Shown piece after piece: positions 28,505-38,603 of a DNA stretch of 64,000 nt. The stretch spans positions 124,001-188,000 of the forward strand of contig NZ_FRCR01000002.1 of the NCBI RefSeq assembly GCF_900142995.1. The letters run 5' to 3'. The position numbers and the translations under genes are program-made. The stretch's first letter is position 1. Each line of letters starts with the position of its first letter. The notes below the pieces were generated by a model. The model was not told the origin of the DNA. It was given only the letters and a program-made list of their open reading frames with translations, and did not search any database. Origin of the DNA: Caldanaerovirga acetigignens (GTDB lineage Bacteria; Bacillota; Thermosediminibacteria; Thermosediminibacterales; Thermosediminibacteraceae).

Positions 28505-28545
28505 TAAAAAAAGAAGAGACTGTAGTCTCTTCTTTAATTTTTTTT
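28505..28545. terminator. Bidirectional terminator between proC and abrB-like gene
   Basis: AAAGAAGAGACT / AGTCTCTTCTTT form a 12-bp perfect stem with a 2-base gap, flanked by A and T runs on both sides. It serves proC (plus) and the convergent regulator gene (minus). Confidence 0.88.
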
Positions 28546-28785
28546 CTCCTTTTTCAATTCCGAAAAGCATTCCTCACAGATGTTTTTACCCTTGAAAGTA
28601 ATGATGTTTTCCGCACTGCCGCAGAATATGCAGCCGGGCTGGTATTTTTTAAGGATTATCCGATCGGTATCCACGTAAATTTCCAAGGCGTCCTTTTCGT
28701 TTATATCTAGTGTGCGCCTAAGTTCAATGGGTATGACTACTCGACCTAATTCGTCGACTTTTCTGACGACCCCCGTAGATTTCAT
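28534..28785 (-). CDS. abrB: AbrB/SpoVT-type transition-state regulator with zinc-knuckle tail
   Basis: 83 residues. The N-terminal swapped-hairpin DNA-binding domain is unmistakable (MKSTGVVRKVDELGRVVIPIELRRTL, then EIYVDTDRIILKKY). The tail has CIFCGSA and CEECF (about residues 55-77), four cysteines that can bind zinc, the form common in clostridial AbrB homologues. AbrB represses stationary-phase and sporulation genes during growth. ATG 28785 is chosen because the conserved domain begins there. The gene has a strong promoter of its own. The position near rsmI and metG matches B. subtilis abrB. Confidence 0.9.
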   Translation of the reverse strand: MKSTGVVRKVDELGRVVIPIELRRTLDINEKDALEIYVDTDRIILKKYQPGCIFCGSAENIITFKGKNICEECFSELKKEKKN

Positions 28786-28835
28786 GGGAAAATGCCCCCT
28801 CTTTTTTACTTTTTTCGACAAGGTTTCTTAAGTAG

Positions 28836-28864
28836 ATAATACCAGAACTGCCAATAAAAGTCAA
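28836..28864 (-). promoter_or_regulatory. Sigma-A promoter of the abrB-like gene
   Basis: On the minus strand TTGACT (28859-28864), a 17-base spacer and TATTAT (28836-28841). It is divergent from nurA, whose open frame begins within this region. Confidence 0.82.
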
Positions 28865-28910
28865 CATGATACAAAAAAGTAGAAGTATTTTTAAAAAAGG
28901 AGTGACGAAC

Positions 28911-29867
28911 TTGGAAAAATTGAATGAGACTCTGAAAACAGAATTTTCTATAGCAGCTTCGGCCTTAAAAAAGCGAATTGAAGAACGGCCCGACAGAGAA
29001 AGCTTGCGCAATCTGATTGAAAAAAGCGGTCTCGGGAGATTCAGGATAAGTCGAAAGATGACGAATGATGAGCTCAAGTCTTTGTCTGAAAAAGGCGGCA
29101 TAGTAGGGGTGGACGGTTCCACCAACAATACTGCCGGTTCTTTCCCTTACGTAATAACTGTCCAGCAATCTCTGGCGAAGAGTACTACTGTTGAAGAAGA
29201 AATATATTGTTCCAGAGTTTTATGCCCTCTTTTCATGAAGGATGAGGTGGATGAGGCAGGATACCTCGAGCTTGTAAAGTCCAGCCTTGCAAGTTTGGAG
29301 GCAATGGCTGCCATCGAAGCTATAGAAAAGTTAAAACCTGCGGTAATCCTGGTAGATGGTTCTCTTGTTCGCCTGAAAATTGAAGCTAAAAATCTATGGG
29401 AGGATTTGAAAAAAGAGGCAATCGACAGAGAGATTTTGCTAGTTGGCGTGGTAGAAGGCATTACTACAAAGATTATAAGCAATGTTTTGAGGGAATTCCT
29501 GCCGGAGGCAGTGAGAGGAGCCTGTGATTGGGAATTGCTTTTCGGGGCGTTGGATGTAGGAGAGGGGCTGGAGGTTATACCGACCGGAATTAAGGAAGGA
29601 TTTCGCACAGTGTTTATAAGAACGTCTATTGACCCAAAACCGATAGGTATCGACCTCCTGGAGGAGCAGTACGAATATATAAAACAGGTAGAAAACCTGA
29701 TTTTTACCCTTACTCCTCGTGACAGTCGGGGAATACCTCTTTGGCTTGACCTGGTTGACAAAAAAGTAAAAATCAGCGATGCTCTTTTAGAGGGACTTTT
29801 AAAGATGTATTTGGGCGAAGATTTTTCTGAATTCCTAACTCCAAAAAGGGCAAAGCGGACCCCTTAA
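28911..29867 (+). CDS. nurA: NurA-type nuclease
   Basis: About 318 residues. The NurA domain opens with GGIVGVDGSTNN, whose Asp (about residue 67) is a metal ligand, and contains a second acidic block AVILVDGSLVRLKIEAKN near 145; the C-terminal conserved IPLWLDLVDKKV segment follows. NurA is a 5'-3' DNA nuclease that works with the hexameric pump HerA in DNA end resection in archaea, and bacterial homologues occur. I take TTG 28911, with AAGGAGTG 6 bases upstream, rather than the ATG at 28866 that overlaps the abrB promoter. herA follows after 49 bases, so the two act as one module. Confidence 0.85.
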   Translation: MEKLNETLKTEFSIAASALKKRIEERPDRESLRNLIEKSGLGRFRISRKMTNDELKSLSEKGGIVGVDGSTNNTAGSFPYVITVQQSLAKSTTVEEEIYCSRVLCPLFMKDEVDEAGYLELVKSSLASLEAMAAIEAIEKLKPAVILVDGSLVRLKIEAKNLWEDLKKEAIDREILLVGVVEGITTKIISNVLREFLPEAVRGACDWELLFGALDVGEGLEVIPTGIKEGFRTVFIRTSIDPKPIGIDLLEEQYEYIKQVENLIFTLTPRDSRGIPLWLDLVDKKVKISDALLEGLLKMYLGEDFSEFLTPKRAKRTP

Positions 29868-29916
29868 AAATTTAAAGACTTGACTGAACTAATCAAGTGA
29901 AAGGAGAAAGGGTTTT

Positions 29917-31755
29917 ATGCAAGTGGTAGGCCTTACGACTCCTCAAGAAGTATTTGTTGCTTCTAAGGAGAGGAAATTCAGGATAAACGAGATTCTGGTA
30001 ATAGACGACCCGCACCAAGGCCCGCTCATAGGCGAAGTGGTGGAAGCCAATTCTTACAACCGCTTCATTCCGCTTTCGATAAACCACGACTTTGTGGACG
30101 CCAGGGTGATTGAGTCCCTAGAGCGCCTGGGGTATTCTATTAGCGAAGACGAGATTAATATAGCGAGGGTAAAACTCAGAAACGAAGCGAACTTCCCGAT
30201 AACCACGGGCGCAAAAGTGCATCTCCCGGAGTTTTCAGAAGTTAAAGACCTTCTTGTGAGGTCGACTCCGCAGGAGGGTCTCGCATTGGGAGAAATAAAA
30301 AATACTGAAGAGACGGCAGACACCATGGACGAAAATTTAAAGGGGCTCTTTTACGTATATACCAAGGGGGAAAAGAAAAAGACTAAAAACGTGCCGTTTT
30401 TGCTGGACTTGAAGTCTTTTCAGCAGTACCCCCACATAGGCATCTTCGGCGGTTCGGGTTCGGGCAAATCCTACGGGCTCAGGGTCATAATGGAGGAACT
30501 GATGCTGAAGGAAGTTCCGGCGATAATCTTAGACCCTCACTATGAGATGGATTTTTCGTCAAAAGAAGAAGATTTAAAAGGTGCTCCAGATTTTAAAAGC
30601 GCTTTTAAAAAGTTTCAGATAGGCGAGGATATAGGTGTCGAATTCCTTGCCCTCGGGAAAAGGGACCTTTTGGATCTGCTATCCGCGGTAAAACCCTTGA
30701 CCGAAGCCATGAGCAGCGCCGTGGAAATCCTTCACCGCCGGGGAGACACTCTTTTGAGCTTTTCTTCGCGGTTGGAACTTTTAGCCGAAGCATTAGAATT
30801 GGGAAGGCTAAGGATAGAAAAGATGCTGCAGCAGGATATAGAACTCCAGGAAAGAGAAAAATATAAAAAAATGAAGGAGCTTTTGGAGGAGTACCCCAAC
30901 ATACCACTGGTGTCAGTGCAGGGCATCGCCTGGAGGCTGAGAAGACTTCAGGCTTCAGGACTTTTTAATCACAACATAAAACCGGTAAAAGAAGCCCTTT
31001 TGCAGGGGAAACTTGCTGTTATACAGGGGCCTATATGGCTGCTGCAGGTGTTTTCCACCTACCTTCTTGCCAACCTTTACCGGGCGCGTAGGGATTATAA
31101 AGATGGGGAGTTAAGGGGAAATGCCAGTGGCGAGTACTTTCCCCCTTTTGTTATAGCCACCGATGAAGCCCATAATTTCGCCCCCAAAGGGTATGACGCT
31201 CCGAGCAAGGGAATTATCACAGAAATAGCCCAGGAAGGCAGAAAATACGGCGTATTTTTGGTGCTGGCAACCCAGAGGCCTACGCTTCTCGATGAAACTG
31301 TGACCGCACAGCTCAACACCAAGATAATCTTCAGGACTGTCAGGGGGCACGACATAGCTACTATTACGGAAGAGACGGACATAGGGGCGGAAGAGGCAAA
31401 AAGGCTTCCGTACCTTCCTTCCGGCGATGCATTTGTCTCCTCGCCGCTTTTCGGCAGGACCGTGGCGATAAGAGTCAGGCTTCCCTACACGAAAAGTCCT
31501 CACACCTTAAACCCCTTTGAAGAAATAAAAAATTACAGGCAAAAGGCTCAGGATAGGCTGCTTGACCTGTTAGAGGTTCACCTGCCGATATACGAGACGA
31601 ATCTATTGAAGGTGATTCAGGCCTTGAACGCAGAGGCGCCGGATTTGAAACTGGAAGTAAGAACCTTGAAGGAAAGCCTTGAAAACCTGGTGAAAAACGG
31701 AAAGCTAAAAAAGGAAGATACGCCTTTTGGGGCCATGTATTACGGGCAAACTTGA
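29917..31755 (+). CDS. herA: HerA-type hexameric DNA translocase ATPase
   Basis: 612 residues. An N-terminal HAS-barrel-like domain (FRINEILVIDDPHQGPLIGEVV, about 20-45) is followed by a FtsK/HerA RecA core. Walker A is FGGSGSGKSYG (G178 to S185, K184) and Walker B is FVIATDEAHNF (about 411-421). The sensor segment LVLATQRPTLLDETVTAQLNTKI and an arginine-rich region follow, and a C-terminal winged-helix-like tail begins near 560. HerA pumps double-stranded DNA into the NurA nuclease in known systems. The ATG follows AAAGGAGAAAG. It is the last gene before the Met T-box promoter, whose -35 overlaps the herA stop. Confidence 0.88.
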   Translation: MQVVGLTTPQEVFVASKERKFRINEILVIDDPHQGPLIGEVVEANSYNRFIPLSINHDFVDARVIESLERLGYSISEDEINIARVKLRNEANFPITTGAKVHLPEFSEVKDLLVRSTPQEGLALGEIKNTEETADTMDENLKGLFYVYTKGEKKKTKNVPFLLDLKSFQQYPHIGIFGGSGSGKSYGLRVIMEELMLKEVPAIILDPHYEMDFSSKEEDLKGAPDFKSAFKKFQIGEDIGVEFLALGKRDLLDLLSAVKPLTEAMSSAVEILHRRGDTLLSFSSRLELLAEALELGRLRIEKMLQQDIELQEREKYKKMKELLEEYPNIPLVSVQGIAWRLRRLQASGLFNHNIKPVKEALLQGKLAVIQGPIWLLQVFSTYLLANLYRARRDYKDGELRGNASGEYFPPFVIATDEAHNFAPKGYDAPSKGIITEIAQEGRKYGVFLVLATQRPTLLDETVTAQLNTKIIFRTVRGHDIATITEETDIGAEEAKRLPYLPSGDAFVSSPLFGRTVAIRVRLPYTKSPHTLNPFEEIKNYRQKAQDRLLDLLEVHLPIYETNLLKVIQALNAEAPDLKLEVRTLKESLENLVKNGKLKKEDTPFGAMYYGQT

Positions 31756-31780
31756 CAATAAATTCCGGCCGTGGTATCAT
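31752..31780 (+). promoter_or_regulatory. Promoter of the Met T-box leader
   Basis: TTGACA (31752-31757), 17-base spacer and TATCAT (31775-31780). The -35 overlaps the herA stop codon TGA. A second TATAAT-like run follows directly (31780-31785). Confidence 0.78.
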
Positions 31781-31786
31781 ATAATG

Positions 31787-32013
31787 CAAAATAAAAAGGC
31801 TATGACGGGAAGAGTAGGTAGGGAGGAGGTACCAGAGAGCCGGGTGAGGTGGAAGCCGGCACCGAAGGCCCTGCCGAAGATGGTCCCCGAGCTTGCGCTG
31901 CTGAATTAAAGTAGGCAGTGACGGGAAGGCCCGTTAAAGCCAAGAGGCCTTTATAGGCGAATTAGGGTGGTACCGCGGGATACGAGCCCGCCCCTTTCCG
32001 GGGCGGCTTTTTT
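31787..32013 (+). promoter_or_regulatory. T-box leader, Met specifier (AUG), separated from metG by an insertion
   Basis: Stem I with AGAGAG is followed by the specifier stretch GAAG-ATG-GTCCCCGAGC, with ATG at 31880-31882. The T-box AGGGTGGTACCGCGG is at 31964-31978, and a terminator CCGCCCC-TTTCC-GGGGCGG with a T-run is at 31988-32013. The AUG specifier predicts metG or a methionine gene directly downstream. Instead a transposon-like element follows, and metG starts only at 33852. Confidence 0.9.
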
Positions 32014-32100
32014 ATTTGTGGAAGACGAAAAAATTCAGGGAGGTAAAAACAGTTGAAGATAGTTGTGCAAAAGAGTGTAATTTTAATTGGATGATGATAG

Positions 32101-32268
32101 ATGTTATTAAGTGTGTAAAAAGTAAAAGAAATTTACTCGATTAGTCGAAGGACACTTATAAACTGGGAAAAAGAAGGATCAATTACCCCTCTCAGGACTC
32201 CGAAGGATAGAATGGCGAGGATTTACGGGCGAAAAGGTGGTAAAGAGCATGCTAACAATCCAAGCTAA
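32101..32268 (+). pseudogene. tnpA: Remnant of IS607 TnpA (serine recombinase) N-terminal HTH
   Basis: After an ATG and a stop at 32116-32118, the frame encodes KVKEIYSISRRTLINWEKEG followed by SITPLRTPKDRMARIYGRK, closely resembling the MerR-type helix-turn-helix of IS607 recombinases (VxRTLxNWxKEGxIxPxRTPxGxRxY). The frame runs on to a stop at 32266. The whole catalytic recombinase domain is missing and tnpB begins at once, so an internal deletion has joined the two genes. An early frameshift near the ATG is also likely. Confidence 0.75.
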
Positions 32269-33700
32269 ACTTGGTTTTGACAGTAAAGAAGATAAACAAG
32301 AAGTATTAGACCTTATGAGAAGATGGTCATCCTGCATGAGATTTGCATATAACAGGCTTTTAGAAAGTAAAGGTAGAAATGAACTCAAACGAGAATTGCA
32401 AGGGATTTTCAATCTAAATTCGAGGTATGTAGATGATGCGATAATTAAGGCAAAAAGCGTCCTTGAGTCATGCAAAGAAAGATGCGAAAATCCAAGCAGG
32501 GTTATTTTCGGTAGCAGGAGTTTGTTTGAAAAGCTCAAGAAGCGGCACATAAACGGAAATGCATATAAGAAGCTGAAAAAAGAGTGGCAAGAAAGAAGGA
32601 AGGGCAATCTCTACTCACGGGGAGATAAGAGCAAGAAAGGAAATCTGAATACGAGAATCAAGATAGATGAAAATGGCGCAGTACTTAGAATCAACGTAAG
32701 TGAAAGAAAGTATGCTTATGCAAGGATACAAGCGGGATGTAAGAAAGGAAAGAGCCGGGAGGAATTACTTGAGGCAATAAGCACTTGCGGAGAAGCCTAT
32801 TCCGTCGAGCTAAAGCTCAAAAACGGAAAAGTATATGCTTACTTTACGATTGAAGAAAACTTCCCGGAAGTTACGGTAACAAAAGAAAATGGGGTTATAG
32901 GCATAGACGTCAACGCATATCCGGACCATATAGCGTGGTCAGAAACAGATGAGAACGGTAATCTTGTAAGTTACAGCAAAATTCTGATGCCCGAACTTGC
33001 AAGCGGCAGTTCAGATAAAAGGGAGTATTACAGATGGCAGCATGCCCACGAAGTAGTAAGGCTAGCAGAAGAAAAGGAAAAGGCTATAGCGATCGAAAGG
33101 TTGGACATAAGAGACAAAGGAAAAAGAGGGGACTTTTCGGGGAGGAAATCGAGGAGGATAAGGCACAGCTTTAGCTACAGGTCGCTTTTGGAGAAAATCA
33201 AGGTTTTAGCGAAGAGAAAGGGCATACAAGTCATAGAAGTTAATCCTGCCTATACATCCATGATAGGGATGCTGAAGTATGTACCGCAGTATATGATAAG
33301 CAAGGACGTGGCAGCAGCGTATGTCATAGCACGGAGGGGGCTTAGAATAAAAGAGAGGATACCAGACAACTACATGAAACTCCTTGAAAACCTTGACGTT
33401 GATAGCCTGGAAGACCTGAAAGATTATGTGAGCAAGGCAATCAAGAACAGACGTTTAAAGAAGAAGCAACTCAAAGAGATAGACTATGCGATAAAGGTGT
33501 TACAAAGCCTTGGGAGTGAGCCGGGGGAGGCACTAATACCTCTGGATGGAACAAGTATTAGTGCCTATAGCGAAAGCTATAAACTCTGGCGAGTTCTCAA
33601 GGTAGCGGTGGTAACGCCACTCTCCCCTGGGAAAGTCTTAAGAGACATCTCTGTCCTGAAGGGGGTATTACATTCGGGGCAAGTGGGGAGACCCGGATAA
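32249..33700 (+). CDS. tnpB: TnpB-type RuvC-like RNA-guided nuclease of an IS607-like element
   Basis: 483 residues. The RuvC-like triad is readable: D220 in GVIGIDVNAYPDHIAW, E283 in AIAIERLDI, and D353 in ISKDVAAAYVIARRG. The region between E and the last D reads NPAYTSMIGMLKYVPQY and lacks the CxxC...CxxC zinc ribbon of ISDra2-type TnpB, a trait of one TnpB subclade. Family members are guided by an RNA made from the element's right end. The tail (about 425-483) is translated from the structured 3' region. I prefer ATG 32249, with AAAGGTGG upstream, over the GTG at 32237. The gene lies downstream of the Met T-box in the same direction. Confidence 0.85.
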   Translation: MLTIQAKLGFDSKEDKQEVLDLMRRWSSCMRFAYNRLLESKGRNELKRELQGIFNLNSRYVDDAIIKAKSVLESCKERCENPSRVIFGSRSLFEKLKKRHINGNAYKKLKKEWQERRKGNLYSRGDKSKKGNLNTRIKIDENGAVLRINVSERKYAYARIQAGCKKGKSREELLEAISTCGEAYSVELKLKNGKVYAYFTIEENFPEVTVTKENGVIGIDVNAYPDHIAWSETDENGNLVSYSKILMPELASGSSDKREYYRWQHAHEVVRLAEEKEKAIAIERLDIRDKGKRGDFSGRKSRRIRHSFSYRSLLEKIKVLAKRKGIQVIEVNPAYTSMIGMLKYVPQYMISKDVAAAYVIARRGLRIKERIPDNYMKLLENLDVDSLEDLKDYVSKAIKNRRLKKKQLKEIDYAIKVLQSLGSEPGEALIPLDGTSISAYSESYKLWRVLKVAVVTPLSPGKVLRDISVLKGVLHSGQVGRPG

Positions 33701-33704
33701 GGGC

Positions 33705-33829
33705 GCAAGTTCCTGCTTCTTGGGGCAGGGGCTATGGGAGTGCTTAAATACCGCCTGCTGGGAATGAGCACTCCCTGAAAGGGCGGAATATAAATAGCCC
33801 AGCCGTCTAAACTTGTGCAATTTTGCACA
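33705..33829 (+). ncRNA. Candidate omega (re)RNA scaffold at the element's right end
   Basis: Directly after tnpB there is a hairpin CCTGC/GCAGG (33712-33716 with 33725-33729). It is followed by three perfect complementary pairs: 9 bp (33736-33744 with 33767-33775), 5 bp (33751-33755 with 33782-33786) and 6 bp (33757-33762 with 33798-33803). The order A B C A' B' C' makes them cross, as expected for a pseudoknotted guide scaffold. The known position of TnpB guide RNAs is the 3' end of the tnpB transcript; the guide would start after the element end at about 33830. The 5' end is not defined and may lie within tnpB. Confidence 0.6.
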
Positions 33830-33839
33830 GTTTGGATGA

Positions 33840-36529
<2,690 letters not shown>

Positions 36530-36613
36530 GAGAAGGTGTATTTTCAATTTTTAGCTTTTGTGTTAAAATAACAGCGTTCGCATAAAATTTAGGATAATGG
36601 ACGGTGTAACGAA

Positions 36614-37213
36614 ATGATAGCATATCCTTTGGGGGATTCCCTGTACCTCAACATAACAAACCGCTGTCCCAACCATTGCACTTTTTGCATAAGGAACTTT
36701 AGCGACGGCATAGACGGATATAACCTCTGGTTGGAAAAGGAGCCCACCACGAGAGAGATTATCGAAGCCATAGGGGACCCTACAAAGTACAAAGAAGTGG
36801 TATTTTGCGGCTTCGGAGAGCCGCTGATGCGCCTTCAGGTTGTGCTGGATGTGGCCCGCCACATAAAGAAAAACTATCCGGGCGTGCCTATCAGGATAAA
36901 CACCAACGGATTGGGGAACTTAATAAACGGAGAGGACATAACGCCTTATTTCAGGGGACTTATAGATACCGTATCCATAAGCCTTAATGCGGAAAATGCC
37001 AAAAAATATCAGGAGATTTGCAATTCCGATTACGGAGAAGACGCCTTTTATTCCATGCTGGAATTCGCGAGAAAATGCAAAAACCACGTGTCGAGGGTGG
37101 TCCTCACGGTGGTGGACGTGCCGGGAGTCGACGTGGAAAAGTGCCGCAAAATAGCAGAGGAACTCGGAGTGGAATTCAGGGTAAGGCACTTTGAAGGTGG
37201 GGACGGGGAATAA
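36614..37213 (+). CDS. TatD-linked radical SAM protein
   Basis: 199 residues. The N-terminus carries the radical SAM cluster motif CPNHCTFC (CxxxCxxC, residues 17-24) inside NITNRCPNHCTFCIRNF, then GFGEPLMRL (the GGEP-type SAM-binding block, near 65) and INTNGLGNL near 95. It is short and lacks a C-terminal extension with auxiliary clusters. A family of radical SAM proteins linked to tatD is known, with no reaction assigned to my knowledge. It lies 84 bases after tatD and two bases before rsmA. This is where B. subtilis has rnmV (RNase M5), which is absent here. Confidence 0.85.
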   Translation: MIAYPLGDSLYLNITNRCPNHCTFCIRNFSDGIDGYNLWLEKEPTTREIIEAIGDPTKYKEVVFCGFGEPLMRLQVVLDVARHIKKNYPGVPIRINTNGLGNLINGEDITPYFRGLIDTVSISLNAENAKKYQEICNSDYGEDAFYSMLEFARKCKNHVSRVVLTVVDVPGVDVEKCRKIAEELGVEFRVRHFEGGDGE

Positions 37214-37215
37214 GC

Positions 37216-38064
37216 TTGAACGTGAAAAAAGTGATGAGGGAGTTTGGGATTCGGCCCAGCAAGCGCCTGGGACAGCATTTTCTTATAGACGAAAGGCCGC
37301 TTGCGGCCATGATAGAGGCTGCGGAGTTGAAAAATGAAGACGGGGTTCTCGAAATAGGACCGGGCCTCGGGGTTTTAACCCTGAAACTCGGTCGCCTTGT
37401 TAGAAAAGTGGTGGCCGTGGAAAAAGACCCTGCTCTCTTTCCCGTCCTAGAGAAATTGACGGGAAAGTATAAAAATATTTGTTTATTAAACGAAGATGTG
37501 CTAAAATTGGATTTAGAGAAAGTTTCAAAGGAACATTTCGATGGCAAGTTCAAAGTGGTGGCAAACCTCCCTTACTATATAACCAGTCCCATTCTCATGA
37601 AAATAGTGGAGAACCGCCATTTGATAAAAATGGCGGTTATTATGGTACAAAAAGAAGTGGCCCAGCGCCTATCGGCAAGACCCGGCACAAGAGATTACGG
37701 CATACTTTCCATTGCGGTGCAGCTTTACGCACACGTGGATTTGATTTGCCAGGTGGGGAGGTCGGCCTTCCTTCCTCCTCCGAAAGTGGAATCGGCCGTG
37801 GTGAGGCTGAAGTTGAGGGAACTCCCCTCTGTCAACATCGAAGACGAAAAGATGTTTTTCAGGATCGTGGAGGCCGCATTCGGCGAAAGGAGAAAGACGG
37901 TGAAAAATTCTTTAAAGAGCAGGCTTTCCCTTCCTTCCGATGAAATAAGAGAGGCTTTGAAAAAGGCGGGGATAGACGAAAATCGCCGGGCCGAAACGCT
38001 AAATATAGAGGAATTTACGGAGTTATCGAGGGAGATTGCAAAAATAATAAAAAATATTGAGTAG
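37216..38064 (+). CDS. rsmA: 16S rRNA dimethyladenosine transferase
   Basis: 282 residues. KRLGQHFLIDE near residue 16, the SAM motif LEIGPGLGVLTLKL near 45, and VVANLPYYITSPIL near 115 (the NLPY catalytic motif) identify RsmA/KsgA. It dimethylates A1518 and A1519 of 16S rRNA, late in small-subunit assembly. It starts with a TTG at 37216, two bases after the radical SAM gene stop. The preceding GGGGACGGGG is the only ribosome-site candidate. Its place after tatD is conserved. Confidence 0.96.
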   Translation: MNVKKVMREFGIRPSKRLGQHFLIDERPLAAMIEAAELKNEDGVLEIGPGLGVLTLKLGRLVRKVVAVEKDPALFPVLEKLTGKYKNICLLNEDVLKLDLEKVSKEHFDGKFKVVANLPYYITSPILMKIVENRHLIKMAVIMVQKEVAQRLSARPGTRDYGILSIAVQLYAHVDLICQVGRSAFLPPPKVESAVVRLKLRELPSVNIEDEKMFFRIVEAAFGERRKTVKNSLKSRLSLPSDEIREALKKAGIDENRRAETLNIEEFTELSREIAKIIKNIE

Positions 38065-38132
38065 CTTGCTATGTTTTTACGGTGGGGCTTTGTACATATC
38101 CAACCTTAAACTGTTTTGAGGACGTGATCGAC

Positions 38133-38603
38133 GTGTACTTCATAAGCCCTACTAAAGGAAAAATCACATTAAAAGAAGTGGTAGAGGATATCATCGCCTT
38201 TATGGAAGAGGAGCCCAACGCCGCTTACAAATTGATTATCGGCACCGACTCCCAGGCCCGGGATACGGTCTGCTTTGTAACGGCCATAATAATACACCGT
38301 GTGGGGAAGGGAGCCAGGTACTATTACCGGAAGAAATTTATGTCGCAGGTGAAAAGCCTGCGGCACAAAGTATATACCGAAACTTCGCTTTCCCTGGAAG
38401 TCGTGAATTTGCTGGAAAGAGAGCTTTCAAAGACCAGCTACCGGAATATGGACGTGGAAATCCACGTGGATATAGGCCAAAACGGCGACACCAAGGAGCT
38501 AATTCGCGAAGTGGTGGGCTGGGTTATGAGCAGCGGTTATAAAGTCAAGATAAAGCCCCAGGCCTTCGGGGCCACGAAGGTTGCGGATAAATATACTAAG
38601 TGA
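38133..38603 (+). CDS. YkuK-family RNase H-like protein (DUF458)
   Basis: About 156 residues. The conserved core is KLIIGTDSQARDTVCFVTAIIIHRVG (D near residue 36, the first acidic residue of an RNase H-like fold), with EIHVDIGQNGDTKELIREVVGWV and SGYKVKIKPQAFGATKVADKYT near the C-terminus. YkuK proteins are found in Firmicutes. An RNase H-type fold is the accepted description; a role in nucleic-acid handling is inference. The start is uncertain between GTG 38133 and GTG 38124, both downstream of GAGGA. The gene ends 8 bases inside the convergent glycosyltransferase. Confidence 0.8.
   Translation: MYFISPTKGKITLKEVVEDIIAFMEEEPNAAYKLIIGTDSQARDTVCFVTAIIIHRVGKGARYYYRKKFMSQVKSLRHKVYTETSLSLEVVNLLERELSKTSYRNMDVEIHVDIGQNGDTKELIREVVGWVMSSGYKVKIKPQAFGATKVADKYTK

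Larger units (their letters stand above)
32064..33829 (+). mobile_element. IS607-like element (degenerate tnpA, tnpB, structured 3' end)
   Basis: The element is bounded by a short terminal inverted repeat TGTGCAAAA (32064-32072) / TTTTGCACA (33821-33829). It holds a remnant of a MerR-like serine-recombinase N-terminus, a complete tnpB and a structured 3' region. The remnant's sequence type points to the IS607 family, in which a small serine recombinase moves the element. The exact ends are inferred from the repeat only, and no target duplication is expected for IS607. It has entered the leader-to-gene interval of the metG unit. Because the recombinase is broken, it could now move only with help in trans. 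Confidence 0.7.

Noticed and set aside
29878..29898. Inverted repeat ACTTGA/TCAAGT between nurA and herA.
   Set aside because: Only 6 bp, no T-run, overlaps the herA ribosome region; could be chance.
32055..32092. A short TTG frame after a GGGAGG site reading M-K-I-V-V-Q-K-S, like the start of aspartate kinase, right after the Met T-box.
   Set aside because: The frame ends after 13 codons and its GTTGTGCAAAAG part is shared with the element's terminal repeat, so the likeness is probably chance; a lysC remnant cannot be excluded.
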